In this document: positions 1-12,182 of the stretch, piece after piece
Numbering within the stretch: position 1 is the first letter of the stretch
Layout of the letters: every line of letters begins with the position of its first letter
NCBI RefSeq assembly: GCF_022201045.2
Contig: NC_068558.1
Coordinates: 1,054,001 to 1,118,000 of the forward strand
DNA length: 64,000 nucleotides
Source of the DNA: Citrus sinensis
Taxonomy: Eukaryota; Streptophyta; Magnoliopsida; Sapindales; Rutaceae
Direction of reading: 5' to 3'
Made by a program: the position numbers and the translations under genes
The notes under the pieces: generated by a model
Told to the model about the DNA's origin: nothing
The model's database searches: none
Seen by the model: only the letters and a program-made list of their open reading frames with translations

Positions 1-1528
1 AAGAAATGAACTCTTTCTGATTTTTCCTATTATTTTATTTTATTTTCTTTTTTTTTTTTGCCTCTTCTAGAATGAATTGAATTTTCAACCGAGTCTTGTT
101 GCATCTTATTAGAATTTTAATTATGTGAGTCTTAAGTATGGTATATGACTATATTCAATTGTTCCACATGCAAATCCAGATGCTTAAAATTTTGTAAAAG
201 TACTTATTGACCAAGTCCACGTTATGTTTTTTTATTCCCCAGAAAAATCTAAAATCCATAACCTACATGTGTGGGTCGGCTTACGCCAGTGGTAATGATT
301 CACTTCTCTAGCAAAATCACAAAACGGAAGCGAACGCGGACTGAGTTTGAAATTTCTTTGGTCCGACTTCTCTCTCTGACTTTCATATTTCATTCTTCAC
401 ATCAAGTTTTACTTTTAGCTTGCTTTCTTGACAGTAGATAATTCACTTGGAGCCCAAAAATTTTTAACTTATTCCACACGATAACAATATCGAAGATAAG
501 TATCAACATAACAGGTCTTTTCATGTCAAAAAACAAAAAAAAAAAAAAATTTATATATCCCATGAAGATATAGTAAAATCAAAGTAATAAATCGTGTGGA
601 TTTGAAATATTGATTTATATATAATTCTAGATAGAACCACTCACATAAACATAAATGATTAAATCTAATGAAGGTCGGACAAAATTATAGCTAAGATAAA
701 TAGTGCGGAATCAAGGGATCAATAGAAACTATGACAAATTATTGAGACAATTGAAATTAACAAAACGTTTCACTCTGATGCCACATGCCCAATATATAAA
801 ACAATCAGTACTATTAAGAAAAAAATATTTATCTTAAGCTCAATTATCAAGTTATAAAAGCACGTACATGAGTCCTTTCCCTTTCTCATACGTGAATAAC
901 GTTCAAATTCCTTTATGTGTATGGTCCCGAAAATTTTATGATGTAATTATCATTAGATTGTTTTACCTAAAAAAACAAAAAACAAAAAGTGCAAATTTCT
1001 TTTAGAAATGTATGTGAAATGAGAATTGGTCAACACTTGGACCTCCACCACACTCACTCTACTGCTCATATGACCAAAGACCGGTCCAAGCTGAAAAACT
1101 CGGTTTCTTAGTCAAAATTCAAAGTTTATACATTCCAATGACTTCTCTTTTAAATACACAAGGCTTCCACTTTTGCTCTTCAAAACTCAACTGCTTCACC
1201 CCTTCTTTACTTCAAACCAGCAAGCATCCCTTCTCCCAGCTCAAACTATCAAATACACAATATATGTACATATCAGACTCCGGCTTATTCCATGATAGTA
1301 GCTCCTCCCTACTGTTCAAAATTCTGCCCTTTTTCACAACCCTTACCCTTTTGGCTTTGCTTCTGATACTGAATGAAGCTTTCATTTGCTTCGCGATGAC
1401 CTATCATGGCATGATAAAATTTGTTCATTAGACACGACGTGATCACACATACAGACGCACACATATATTTCAAAAGTGTTCAAGTTTTTGCTTGGAATTG
1501 TGAACTGAGACAGAGACGATCATTAAAA
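1..1528. other. Spacer and promoter of the WRKY gene
   Basis: AT-rich, with no convincing coding content. A 97-codon open frame at 1138-1431 lacks any recognisable domain and is probably leader or chance. The last 500 bases hold W-box cores described separately. Confidence 0.6.
1028..1115 (-). promoter_or_regulatory. W-box pair upstream of the WRKY gene
   Basis: Two W-box cores on the minus strand, TTGACC at 1028-1033 and TTGACT at 1110-1115, lie 410-500 bases before the WRKY start codon. A third (TTGACC, + strand) is at 207-212. WRKY factors bind TTGAC(C/T), and stress-induced WRKY genes commonly carry such sites and regulate themselves or each other. Binding here is inferred from motif matches only. 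Confidence 0.4.
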
Positions 1529-2772
1529 ATGGAGAACGCATGGAGGATGGAGCAAAAGACATTGATCAGTGAGCTGACTGAAGGGATGGAATTAGCAAAA
1601 CAGTTAAGAGTGAATCTGGGTTCAGCTGAAACAAGTGAAGTACTGTTGCGGAGGATATTGTCTTCATATGAGAAAGCTCTTTTGATTCTGAATTGGAGTG
1701 GCTCAATGGGACAGGCGCAAGCTAGTGGTGTACCGCCAGAGTCCCCAATATCCATCAATGGGAGCCCTCGAAGTGAGGATTTTGATGGGGCTTTGAAGGA
1801 TAATCAAGATAGCTCAAAGAAGAGGTGAATTTTGTAATCTTAAATGAATATTTATTTGCCCTGTATGTTTCTGCAAGTTATTTTTATGCTAACGGTCACT
1901 GCAAAATTGGGCTGCAGGAAGACTTTGCCAAGGAGGACGGATAAAGTGAAGGTCAGTTTTGAGAGTGGCCTTGAAGGACCCTTTGAAGATGGCTATAGCT
2001 GGAGAAAATATGGCCAGAAAGATATCCTCGGAGCCAAATATCCCAGGTGATAAGTAGTTCCTCTTATCACATTTAAATTTAACTGACGTGTTTATTTTAT
2101 CTTATTATATAAATATATACATACATGACTTTCTTGTTGACGAGTCTAATTATGTGTTTTTTCTTTTTCTTTTTTGGGATTTGCAGAAGCTATTACAGAT
2201 GCACCTACAGAAATACACAAAATTGTTGGGCGACAAAGCAAGTGCAAAGATCAGATGAAGACCCCTCCACTTTTGAGGTCACATACAGAGGAACACACAC
2301 TTGTTTCAATGGCAGCCAATCGGTTCCACAACCAGCATCGCCAGAAAAACATGAACACAAACTAAACCACCATAGCGACAATCATCAAAAAGGCTCAGGT
2401 ATCAATAGTGAGTATTTGGACAATAAGGAAATTGCATCTCCTTTCTCTTTTCCGACATCATCACTTGGATGCATGAAGAGCAATGACTATTGCTTTTCAT
2501 CTTTGATGCTTGACGAGAATAATTTCTTGGGTGGTTTCTCCTCATCGTTTATACCTCCTGCAGCAGCGGAATCAAACTTTTATTACATTTCACAAAACCA
2601 GATGAACTTTGGAGATGTTCATAATCTGCAGCAATCAGAATCTGAACTCCCTGAGCTACAATCAGCCAATAATTCAGTCGCCAATTCTCCAATTTTGAAC
2701 TTGGATTTCTCCATTGATGCGGCAGAACTCGATTCAAACTTCCCATTTGACAATGCAGGATTCTCATTCTAA
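1529..2772 (+). CDS. WRKY53: Group III WRKY transcription factor (WRKY41/53 type)
   Basis: Nuclear DNA-binding factor expected to bind W-boxes and act in defence, senescence and stress signalling, as its Arabidopsis relatives WRKY41 and WRKY53 do. Three exons, 1529-1824, 1918-2046 and 2187-2772, give 336 residues. The WRKYGQK motif is at residues 127-133. The zinc finger is C147-X7-C155-X23-H179-X-C181, the C2HC spacing that defines group III. The second intron splits the arginine codon of YPR-SYYR, the conserved WRKY-domain intron site. The N-terminus (EQKTLISEL) and the motif PESPISINGSPRSE match the WRKY41/53/30 branch. The C-terminal half is low-complexity, rich in Asn, Ser and acidic residues, typical of an activation region. 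Start chosen as the first ATG giving the conserved N-terminus. Exact orthology within WRKY30/41/53 is not settled here. Confidence 0.93.
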
Positions 2773-3651
2773 TTCTATTTCATTGCTTTATCCTGGTTTG
2801 TAATATGTAATAGAAGAACAGATAATTTAGAAACATAAGAGCCTTCTTTCTGGTGGCTAAGAGATATAAACTAGTCTCAGTATCACTTGTTAGTTTCCAC
2901 TTTGTCTATGAGAAGCAGTTATAATAAACTTGATTTGCAAATGCTGCATAACTTTTAGAAAAGAATGTAAAAGTGCTCAGAATGTCGGAGATGAGTTCAC
3001 GTAAAGTAGAATCAAGCAAGACAAAGTAGCAATCCATATGGGATGTTTTTAAACAACAGTTGATACAAGCAACTCTGAAATTCATCAACTGAGCAAATTC
3101 AAGAGGAATGCAAAATAATCTCAACTCGAAGAAGATTTCCACCATTACACTAGATGAAAATTAAAACCAAATTGTATCTTGTTCACATGGGTGGAGTTTA
3201 AGTGAGATTCAACAATAATCACCCTCAGAGATTTACTCTCAAGTACATAACACCTGGAACAAAAGTTCACAGAAAAACTGACCGAAGGAAAATGAATTAC
3301 ACATATAATTCTCCACCGAAAACTAACAATCACTTTAAACGGTGAAAAATTTGAGCTAGGTAAGCCAATAATGAGGTGCTCATCGGTAAAGGGGAACAAT
3401 GTGCTTGAACTGTTGAAGATAATAAGCAAAGAGTAACAATTCCTGGAAGCAAAGGAAAAGCAAGAGGACCAGAGCATCAATCTGGCAAATTAAAAGTCCA
3501 TTCAGAGGAGCTCAATCCTGCAGAATAGAAGGCTATGTAGTGCTTGAATTAAATAAATTGAAAAACATTATTAACAACAAGAAGAACACAGAGAGGTATT
3601 TAGACGAAAGGCTTTCTCCTCTATGATTCATAAAACAACATGTGATGTGCT
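2773..3651. other. 3' regions of two convergent genes
   Basis: Space between the stop codons of the WRKY gene and the convergent DUF3593 gene. Open frames here (for example 2906-3480 minus) have no recognisable domain. I read it as untranslated tails and spacer. Confidence 0.5.
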
Positions 3652-4567
3652 TTATTTTGCATCTTTAGCTTTCCGAAGAGCTTGTCTCAACCCCAACACG
3701 ATGAATATATTGGTGAGTGTAAGAAGCGACTCAGCTCCGCCATGTAACCAGTCAACATTGGACAAGGAAGTACCATAATTCACCTTTGCTGTCCAAGCCA
3801 ATAAAAATATATATAATAAATTAAAAAAAACACACACACACACACACACAATCCACAGTTAGATGCCTCTATTCTACAGATAGACTAATAAAAAAGGACG
3901 TAATTATTGCTCAATGTTGACAACTTACCATAAATTCCGGCCGGGACTGCTCCTCGTAGTTGAGAGCACCGGAGACATCAAAACGGAAGAAATTATTAGA
4001 GGTGCAAGTGCAACAAAGCTTGTGAGTGAGAATAGTTGTGTAAATCCAATAGGAATTACATTCGTTTATTAGTAATGAGTGTGGTAGTGACTCGCAAAAT
4101 CATTGGGCACTGAAACTTGTATTGGAACTAATTCTATAATTAAATTAAGTGGAGGAGGGATGAGGAAACTTACTGGTGGCCCCCACAAAGGCAAGCAAGA
4201 AGTAGAAGCCAAAGAGAGTAAGCTTAGGAGCAGAGTTTGATTTAGTGATGAAGTAGAGGAAACCAAGATAGGGAAACAAAGACAAGGCAAAAAGCTGTGA
4301 AGCTATGCCCTGCGAATCAATGCTCATATTGGGTGCCCACGGATCCACTGGGAGTAACCACCCACACGCGACCGTATTCGTTCTTCTTCTCATCTTAATC
4401 TTACCATTACCAATGATTCTTCTTTCTCGGTAGCTCTTGAAATCTTGGTCTATTAGTCTACATGGGCGGTTTGTAATTATTTGAGGATACTGTAAGAGAG
4501 GAAAAGAACCCAGGGGGGTAGCGGTACCGGTGGTTGCAGTTTGCAAACGAGTGATCGCCACCATCAC
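3652..4567 (-). CDS. DUF3593 membrane protein, probably plastid-targeted, with an 18-nt microexon
   Basis: Small membrane protein of the DUF3593 family shared by cyanobacteria and plants; function unknown to me. Exons (minus) are 4174-4567, 3929-3946 and 3652-3788, giving 182 residues. Residues 1-95 are rich in Arg, Thr and Ser and look like a chloroplast transit peptide. Then come two hydrophobic stretches (LFALSLFPYLGFLYFI, LFGFYFLLAFVGA), the loop IPAGIYAKVNYG, the conserved NVDWLHGGAE block and a third hydrophobic stretch. The middle exon is only 18 nt and supplies most of IPAGIYA; without it the conserved loop would be broken. A (CA)10 repeat lies in the intron after it. Start is the first of two adjacent ATGs. 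Family assignment rests on the NVDWLHG core and hydrophobic layout. Confidence 0.8.
3831..3850. repeat. (CA)10 microsatellite in a DUF3593 intron
   Basis: Ten CA repeats, about 80 bases from the 18-nt microexon on the same intron. Confidence 0.9.
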
Positions 4568-5209
4568 TTGTGTTTATCGCTTCGCTTCGTCTACTCTTCT
4601 ACGTGGCTGCGAGGGGCTGAAGTTTGTAACTCAAGAGGACAGGGGAGAGATGAGGCGTGGGTGTAAACGAGTTTTAATTGCAAGGCAGGAAACGTCGTCG
4701 TTTCGCATCTAGGTCCTAGGTACTTTTGCATACACTCGAACTTAGAGAATCATAATGAAATTACACACAAACGAACGTCGCGTCGCGTCTTGCTTATTAT
4801 TGACTTATTGTTATTTAGACAGGAAAGAATCACAAATTGCCAAACTCTTTGAGAAGATTGCTTTACTTACTCATTTCCATCTAAGTATGCCAATATTAAT
4901 CATCAATGCAACCCATATAGACACAGACATAGACAGTGAAAGAAAGAGCTCATGGTAACAGCACCACATGACATGCCAATTTTAGCAATTATATTCTTGC
5001 AATTAGTATATGTCGTGTAGGTCCAACAACAAAGATCGCAAAATTAAGATACAAGCCTTAGATTTAATAAAGGTGACAGGAATGGTCCCAAGCTTCAATT
5101 ATAACGAATGATACAGTCAATTATCCTACTCAGCAGCCAAAATTTGGTAGAAAAAACTATTTTCCTTCCAAAATAATGTGCGACTAAAAGGAAATGATGC
5201 TGGTTGGCA
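4568..5209. other. Spacer between DUF3593 and SEH1
   Basis: Holds the DUF3593 promoter and the 3' tail of SEH1. No coding or repeat signal that I can support. Confidence 0.5.
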
Positions 5210-7529
5210 CTAAGCAGTGGGTTGGAATGCAGCCTGTTCATCCCAAACGCCATTCAAGTTAGATTGCCATAACCTTACCATCCCATCACTTCCTGTTGTT
5301 GCCAAGGTCGTCCCACTCATGTCCCATTCCATCTGCCACACCTGATCACAAATGAACATAACATTGAATAATCAACCACCTCCCATTCTCAAAACTGAAA
5401 TAAAAATCAACAGAATCAATCTGGGCATTCTTCAAGTACTTGCTTCCACGTTCACATCTTAAAACTATTCCATCTAGAGTGGGAATTGTATATGAAATTG
5501 AAAACAAATACCTCGCCTCCATGGCCAGAGAGCAATGCAACCTTCTCTACTGAGAGCCTTCCATCCAACTCGGGGTTTGCTCCAACATGCCAAATGGCAA
5601 TGCCCTTCTGAGTTGCAACAGCTATCACCTCATATGGCCTATAAGAAAATTAAAGCTCATTGTCATTTCATAATACTCATATTTCCTTCAGTTCCTAACA
5701 AAATGATATCAGGCAGGTAAAGGCATGAAGCTATTTGCTATGAACTTCCCCTTAAAAATCCATCGTTCCACATTTGCACGTTAGCCAGCTAGCCATTGGA
5801 TTATGGACTCAAGGCATTTCATTCAAAGGGCATAATAACACCCATCCAAAATGATTGATTGAGTAATATGCATTTTCATTGCATAAAAGACAGGCCCTTA
5901 CCGGCCGATGTTTAGTGCCCATGCTACAGCATAAACCTCATCACTCCTGTCCTCAGGCAAAGCCAACTCTGCCACTGGTAGCCATCTATTATGAGCCTCA
6001 TCAAACTCCCATACCTGAAGAAATCTACCATGATTTAGCTCGTCAAATATATCAAAGCTGTCTAAAAATCGGTTATAGATAAACAGCATATAAAATAAAA
6101 TAAAAAAGTAACAACAAGATACAAACTAAACTTTGCACCATTATTAACAACACAAATACCCTAGACTTTCCAGAAATGAGAACACATGCCTTAATAACAT
6201 AGTAAATAATATCTTTCAGGCTGAATTTTTAGTATTCCACAACCTGACCATTTGCCAAAATGAGAGAATTTAGCAGCAAGACATACAAAATCTAGCACAC
6301 CTTGGAGGAATTGAGTTGTGGTGTGTCTGAATTGAACCCGAGAACAAAACTAGATCCCTGGTTTTCACCCTTCTGTGGATTCCAAGAAATGGATGCCGAT
6401 ATGCATGAAGCCTTCCTAAACATAGTCACAGAATCAATAGCATTCTGAAATTCAGCCTGTAAGAAAAAAAAATGAAAAAGATAAGAATAAGAAGAAATTA
6501 AAGAAGAAATAAATTAAAAAATCCATATGAAATGCTCAAAAAAGCTAACATTTTTCACCTATTCTAAGTCAAAATCTTGATAAGGTGGCTTGCAATCATC
6601 ATAAAAAGACGACAAGGTGTGTTTAGCACGTCATCAAATTACAGTTGACTCAAACTTCAGTGTCACCAGCATCAGAACAAATGCAAAATAACAAAAGAAT
6701 AAGTAAAAAGAGAATAACAGTCACCTGAAGTTGCCAATTTTTCAGTATCAAGGGATCTAGGAGCTCATAAACTTTAACATGGCCATCTGAGTATGCAGCA
6801 ACCTGCACTCAACCAACAAACTGTTAAAGTTGCTTGGAAAGGTTTTGGCAGCAGAATTTTGGAAACAAAAACAATACAATGAAAGCTCACCAATTTCAAA
6901 CTTGTGGAAGAGACTCCAAATTGAACATCTAACACTTGAGTCGAAGTGCTTTCAAAGCTCTTACAGAGCTTCCACTGCAGAGGCTGTGCATCTTAATATT
7001 AACAAAATCCAATTACTATACATCTAGAAAAAAGAGCCAACACTTGTTCGCATTTAATTATCACACGCCCATAACGCACAAGAAGTAGAAAAATATATGT
7101 AATTCAATAAAATACCTTCAACAATCTCTTCCCACAACAACAAACTTCCATCCGAGCAAATACAGGCAACCGCGTCACCGAACTCCGGTGGCACCCAAAC
7201 AACCTTTAAAATGGCACCCGCATGTACCTAACCAAGATTTAATGCCAAAAAAAATGGATTTGGAGTTCCGAAGTAATAATAATAATAAAGTAAATAAATA
7301 AACTTGTAAAAAGCTATAGCGACAGACAGGCAAATGAGGGAAGATAAGAGAAGGACGAAATAGAACTAACCTTAGTTTTGAGGTTGCAGGTGAATGAGGA
7401 AGAAGAGGGGTCAGGTGAGTCAAAGATGGAGAGAGTGCCGTCGGTTGAACCAGTGGCTAATCTCTGGCCACAGTAGTTCCACGAGGAGCTCGTTGTGCCT
7501 TTGTCAAGAGTCGCAACTGCTTTGTCCAT
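5210..7529 (-). CDS. SEH1: Nucleoporin SEH1 (WD40 beta-propeller)
   Basis: Component of the Y-shaped (Nup107-160) scaffold of the nuclear pore and of the SEA/GATOR complex. Eight exons (minus): 7371-7529, 7116-7227, 6891-6991, 6725-6802, 6301-6456, 5902-6014, 5512-5638, 5210-5341. They total 326 codons including stop, that is 325 residues, essentially the length of Arabidopsis SEH1. Diagnostic blocks include the start MDKAVATLDKGTTSSSWNY, LATGSTDGTLSIFD, VAAYSDGHVKVYELLDP, VWEFDEAHNRW and the last blade WDMSGTTLATTGSDGMVRLW. All junctions are GT-AG and all phases close, so it looks intact. No signal peptide or membrane segment is expected or seen. Confidence 0.93.
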
Positions 7530-8015
7530 GTCCGTGAACCGTGAATTTCAACAGCACAGATGAGAGGAGACCGCACGCTCGCAGTGAACTACTGCTTTGT
7601 CAAGAGAGTGGAATTGAAGTCGCCAGTCACTTAAAACCCCATCCCTTTCCCCTCTCTTCCGAGCCCATAATGTGGGCCGGGCTTCGATAGTTGAACCTTG
7701 CTACCTGGGCCTAGCCACCCACAACTCAAAGCCGTTCGTAGGGGGTGGATATTTGGTTCGCTTCAGTTTGGTTTCAATAATAAAAACTCAAGAGACTATG
7801 AAATTAACAAATGATTAGTTTGAGTTCGATTCGGCTCAAAAATCAAATCAAACTAATAAACTGAAAAAAAAAAAATAAACCTAATCCTCACAGTCTCACC
7901 CTCAACCTCAATCACTCACTATTTCCACCGCTGACAGCTATCGGACTTAGCCACACCATTTCTGCCGATCGTCTTGCAGCAGCGATTGTCCCCTTAGCCA
8001 GCTCATAGCCTCGAT
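7530..8015. other. SEH1 promoter and repeat-derived spacer
   Basis: The stretch starting near 7738 (TAGGGGGTGG) resembles the terminal sequence of the hAT-like relic that begins at 8016, so it may be a second fragment of that family. A run of about 16 C bases lies just downstream at 8045-8060. Confidence 0.35.
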
Positions 8016-11000
8016 TAGGGGTGGACAGAATCGAATCATTCCCGCCCCCCCCCCCCCCCCGGGAAAAAAAAAACATTGGTTCGGTTGGCTTTTTATTAGC
8101 TCCGGTTTGGTAGCTTTAATTTGGTTCAGTTATTAGTTCAAATTCCCAGAATCGGAATTGCACCGAAAAAAATCGGGGTTATTTTTATAAATTTTAAATA
8201 ATAACATGTGGCATTACATTATATGGCATTATAGACAAGCTCACAGTCTTATGACACATCCTAACTCAGTACGACAATAATATATATACACATGTTATAA
8301 CCAACTAAAAAAAATCAACATCAATTTCTAAATCCAGACCAAATCACAGACATAACATTCGCACATGACAACTAACTACCCGGCTAGTTTCTTTGGGCTT
8401 GTTTGGTTATTGTATTAAAGCCTCTCATTGTATTAATTTTATACAAACCTATGTTTGGCAAATAAAAAATTACGGATCCACTACAGTCGGGTTTAACTTA
8501 ATGCGGCAACTGCTGCTTATTTTGTTTTTTTTTTTTTTTCTCTCTCCCTTTTTGCTTTTGCAACTGTCGCTGGAGTCTTGCTTTTTGAGTTTTATTTTTT
8601 GACCTTTTGAGTTTTGCTTTTTAACTTATACTTTATAATAATAATAATAATAATTATTATTATTATTAAATATAACTTTTAATTTAATATTATTTTTATA
8701 TTATAATTATTAATATAAATTAATAAACATGTAATTTATTATTCAATATTATTATATTATATTATTTTTTTACATTATAATTTATTATAATTAATAATAA
8801 TAGTTAAATATGAATAATATTAATTTAAAATTAATAATAATATAGAATATTAATACAATTTAAGTGTATTAATATACTATAATATAATATAATATTTAAT
8901 TTAAATTAATTAAAAATTTTATTACAGTACAATGTAGTACCAAACATTGTACAGTATTATTATAATACAGTGCTAATGCAATACAGCATAATACAATACA
9001 CCAACATTAAAATAATACAATACAGCATAATACAATACATGTACCAAACGCACCCTTTGTTTCTAAGCTTGTTAGTTGTGCTGTCGATACCTTCTTCGAC
9101 TTCGGATGGACTTGAAATTGAGGTTGGATAAATATATTTTAAAAGTTATACCACTAAAGTATTCTATAAACACTGGCTGTTACAGTTTGAAAATTGTGTT
9201 GATATAATTTTTCACTTGTATAATAAAAAATCTATTATATCTATAATAATTTTGTTAAAATTATTACTTTAAATTTATATTTACTACATATATATATATT
9301 CTTTTTTTGACATTTTAAACCCTTGGTCTTACAATATGCATCTCAAATTATCTAGGGTTGATTTTATTAATTTATGATTATCTTTGGACTTTAGCAGACA
9401 AATTGGGATAAATTTCAAACTCACATAGGGCATTAAGACTGGCTAACAGTTTTGAAGATTTATAATAATAATCTTATTGTCCAATATGTTAAGTTTGTTA
9501 ATTAAGATATGTAATCAGTGGGGCAGTTTTAAATAAAACTTGTTGGTATATAGTATATACCAGTCCAAAGAAATCTTTCTATTTGTGCAATCCACTATTG
9601 AGCCTCCACCTACTAGCGTCATAAGAGGTGATTGATGGGCTATTTGTTTTTACTTCTATTTCTTATAAAAAATTTTAAAAAAAATTGAATTTGTGTGTTG
9701 TTTGATTACTCTTCGGTGAAATTAGAAATTAAGTTGCACATTCCAACTGTAACTATTAGTCTATAACTCCTAAGTTGAAGATGGATCTTCAATTATTGAA
9801 GGTACTGTGTTTTTTATTTTCTATTTTTTAAAACTTTGTTAATAGCATTCTTTATTTATTTACTTATGTGTATTATGCTTGTTTCAAGACCGCATTTTTG
9901 AGATATTTTATGGTTTTTGGGTGAGATTCCTTTTAGTTTGGAAAATTTCTACAATCATTTATAATTATCTATAGGTAGTAGGCATTTAGTTGTTTTACAC
10001 TATGTTGGTCTAATAACTTAATTCGAAACATTACAGTTTTTAAGTTTTTCAAGTATTTTATTATCATTATATATTTATCAACTCCAAACAAGCCGCTAAT
10101 AAGATATGCATAGTGTGCAAGATGGAAGAAAATAACAATGATGTAAAAGAGATGAGCATGGATGATTTTTCAAGAGGGTGTTCAAAAGGGGGAAAAATGG
10201 CTGGCGTTTGAGATCAAATGTTCAACAATCTTTTTCTAACCTACCTGAAGGACGAGAAAAAGTGAAATGTCACTACTATAAGAATGGTTGTGCATGTCAT
10301 AGTAGTTTTTGAGTTAGCATTTAGCACAAAAGGTGGCATTCTTTACCCATTTAGGAGTTTTTTAACTATTAAAACAGTTGAGTTATTGATTTATATTAAA
10401 AATTAGTTTGATAGACTCTTTCAAAAGGGTACATAATTGAGCCAAACGAAGAAGAAATTGAATTTTATAAAGTTATTGAAGTAGATAATAACATGCTAAC
10501 TTTGGTAATTTATTTGAAGTGTTCATATTATAAATAGTGATTTTCATACCCTTTTTTTTTTAATTTCTTTGTAGGATTTGTGAGGCCAATACTAGCACAA
10601 CAAACACAAGCAACAAAGGACCAAATGACAATAGATTGACATTTCATCATTAATAAAAATTTGATATATAATTTCCACAGTTACATTTATATTTGTTTTA
10701 TTCATTTCAATTTTATTTGTGTAGATTTAAGTTAAGAACGTGGTGTGGATGTTGGAAGTTACCAAAGTTGAAGTTGTTCGAGAAGGGGAGCAAATCAATG
10801 GAACTTGTAATGGATGGCGTTTATTGTTTCATGGTTATTTATTGTTATTTTGTTGATTTGTCATGTAATAATTTCTAACAGATGTTGCTGCTCAGATGTT
10901 GTTAGGATATTTAACTGTTTATTAGATTTTTTGTTGTTTTAGAGTTATGTTATCGTATTAAATTGATTTGGTAGTGATGGTGGCAAATGAGTTGGTTTGG

Positions 11001-11243
11001 TAATAGTATTGATGAAATTATAGATGGTAATTTGTATATTTATATTTTTATAAATCTTGAAATTGATAATTTTTTAAGAAAACAAAATAGTTAAATGTGT
11101 ATAGGTGCTGAAGAATAGAAATTTTAAACCAGTTCCGATTCTATTTTTAATTTATTTTTATTTTTATTGATTTTTAAAAATCTTGTACCAAACCGAATCA
11201 AAATTTTCATTTTGTCTCCGATATCCAATCAATGCCCACCCTA
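8016..11243. mobile_element. Decayed hAT-like DNA transposon relic
   Basis: The left end starts TAGGGGTGGACAGAATC and the right end, read on the minus strand, starts TAGGGTGGGCATTGATTGG: similar inverted ends of a type common in plant hAT elements. The 8 bases outside are GCCTCGAT and ACCTTAAT; the three differences are all transitions, as expected of an aged 8-bp target duplication. Around 10225-10310 the text resembles a BED-type zinc finger (VKCHY...KNGCACHS), but it is interrupted by many stops. No catalytic region is recognisable. A MITE sits inside at 8395-9055. Family call is tentative. Confidence 0.4.
8395..9055. mobile_element. Harbinger/Tourist-like MITE nested in the hAT-like relic
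   Basis: Inverted ends GGGCTTGTTTGG (left) and GGGTGCGTTTGG (right, minus strand), each followed by a TGTATTA-type motif. Flanking TTT on both sides could be a 3-bp target duplication. The 661-bp interior is extremely AT-rich, largely self-complementary, and carries short repeats of AATACAATACAGCATAATAC near the right end. No coding content. Confidence 0.6.
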
Positions 11244-11738
11244 ACCTTAATTCATAACAACCTCATTTAATCGTTGTTGTCGTGCCGGTGACAATGATTT
11301 TTTTTTTAATTTGTTTTCTTATTTATTGTTTCTCAATTTTTTATTTCCTTAAATTTGCTTTGGGGAAATTTTCGAAAACTATGGTTTAATTTTTATGGAA
11401 TTGATATAGGTTAGCAATCATAGCTATAAATAAATAAATTTAATTTTTTTTCTTTTAATTTTAATATGTAGAGCAAAACTTATTGTAATATTGCATGAAA
11501 GCATATAATGGAATAAGAGGCACGGAATCCTGTGGCTGTACTGCTGACAATTGAACTGAAATGAAACTCCATCAGAAATTGTTTTTCTTATTCTCTGTCA
11601 CGAGTCGTTGCTCTGTAAATTAAGAAAATAAACCTTACATCCAGAGATGGGAACCAACCAAAAAATAACCTTTTACAAGCCTAAAATCTTATGCCTTTAT
11701 GGCTTCCATTATTTTTCTTATTTTTGTTTACATGGCTC

Positions 11739-11758
11739 TGTGTGTGTGTGTGTGTGTG

Positions 11759-11805
<47 letters not shown>
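11739..11805. repeat. Compound (TG)n-(AG)n microsatellite
   Basis: About ten TG repeats run directly into about 21 AG repeats. Confidence 0.9.
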
Positions 11806-11808
<3 letters not shown>

Positions 11809-12155
11809 TTGGAAGAGTTTCAATATGCAGTGGTTACTTTCTTCAAAGAATCGGCTAGTATATATAACATATGGCCTTTCACATAATCATCTGAAATCTG
11901 ATAGTCGAATTTTCCAACAAAACTTTTTCAGCTTCTAGAGGCCGAAATCAGTTAAGGCTGCGTTTGCTATTGAGTGTTGCCATTTGTGGAAATGTAGCCC
12001 TCCCATTGTGAAATAAAAATATTTGACGGATGCTGGAATTCAAGCTGCAAACGCAATGCTTGTGAGAAATGCACCATCTCACAAGCACGTGTACAATTCA
12101 AATTCCAAATACTACTAAAAATAAAATTAAAAAAATTACAAACTAAACTTGACAA

Positions 12156-12182
12156 CATACATACATACATACATACATACAT
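12156..12182. repeat. (ATAC)n microsatellite
   Basis: About six and a half copies of the tetranucleotide ATAC. Confidence 0.85.

Noticed and set aside
1138-1431. 97-codon open frame upstream of WRKY as a separate small gene or uORF
   Set aside because: Low complexity, no domain, no splice or homology clue; leader status cannot be shown without transcripts.
2906-3480. Two minus-strand open frames as a possible gene
   Set aside because: No domains, poor codon pattern, and position fits UTRs of convergent genes.
11956-12055. Possible MITE with GCTGCGTTTGC and GCAAACGCA ends
   Set aside because: Arms are short, not terminal, and have no convincing flanking duplication.
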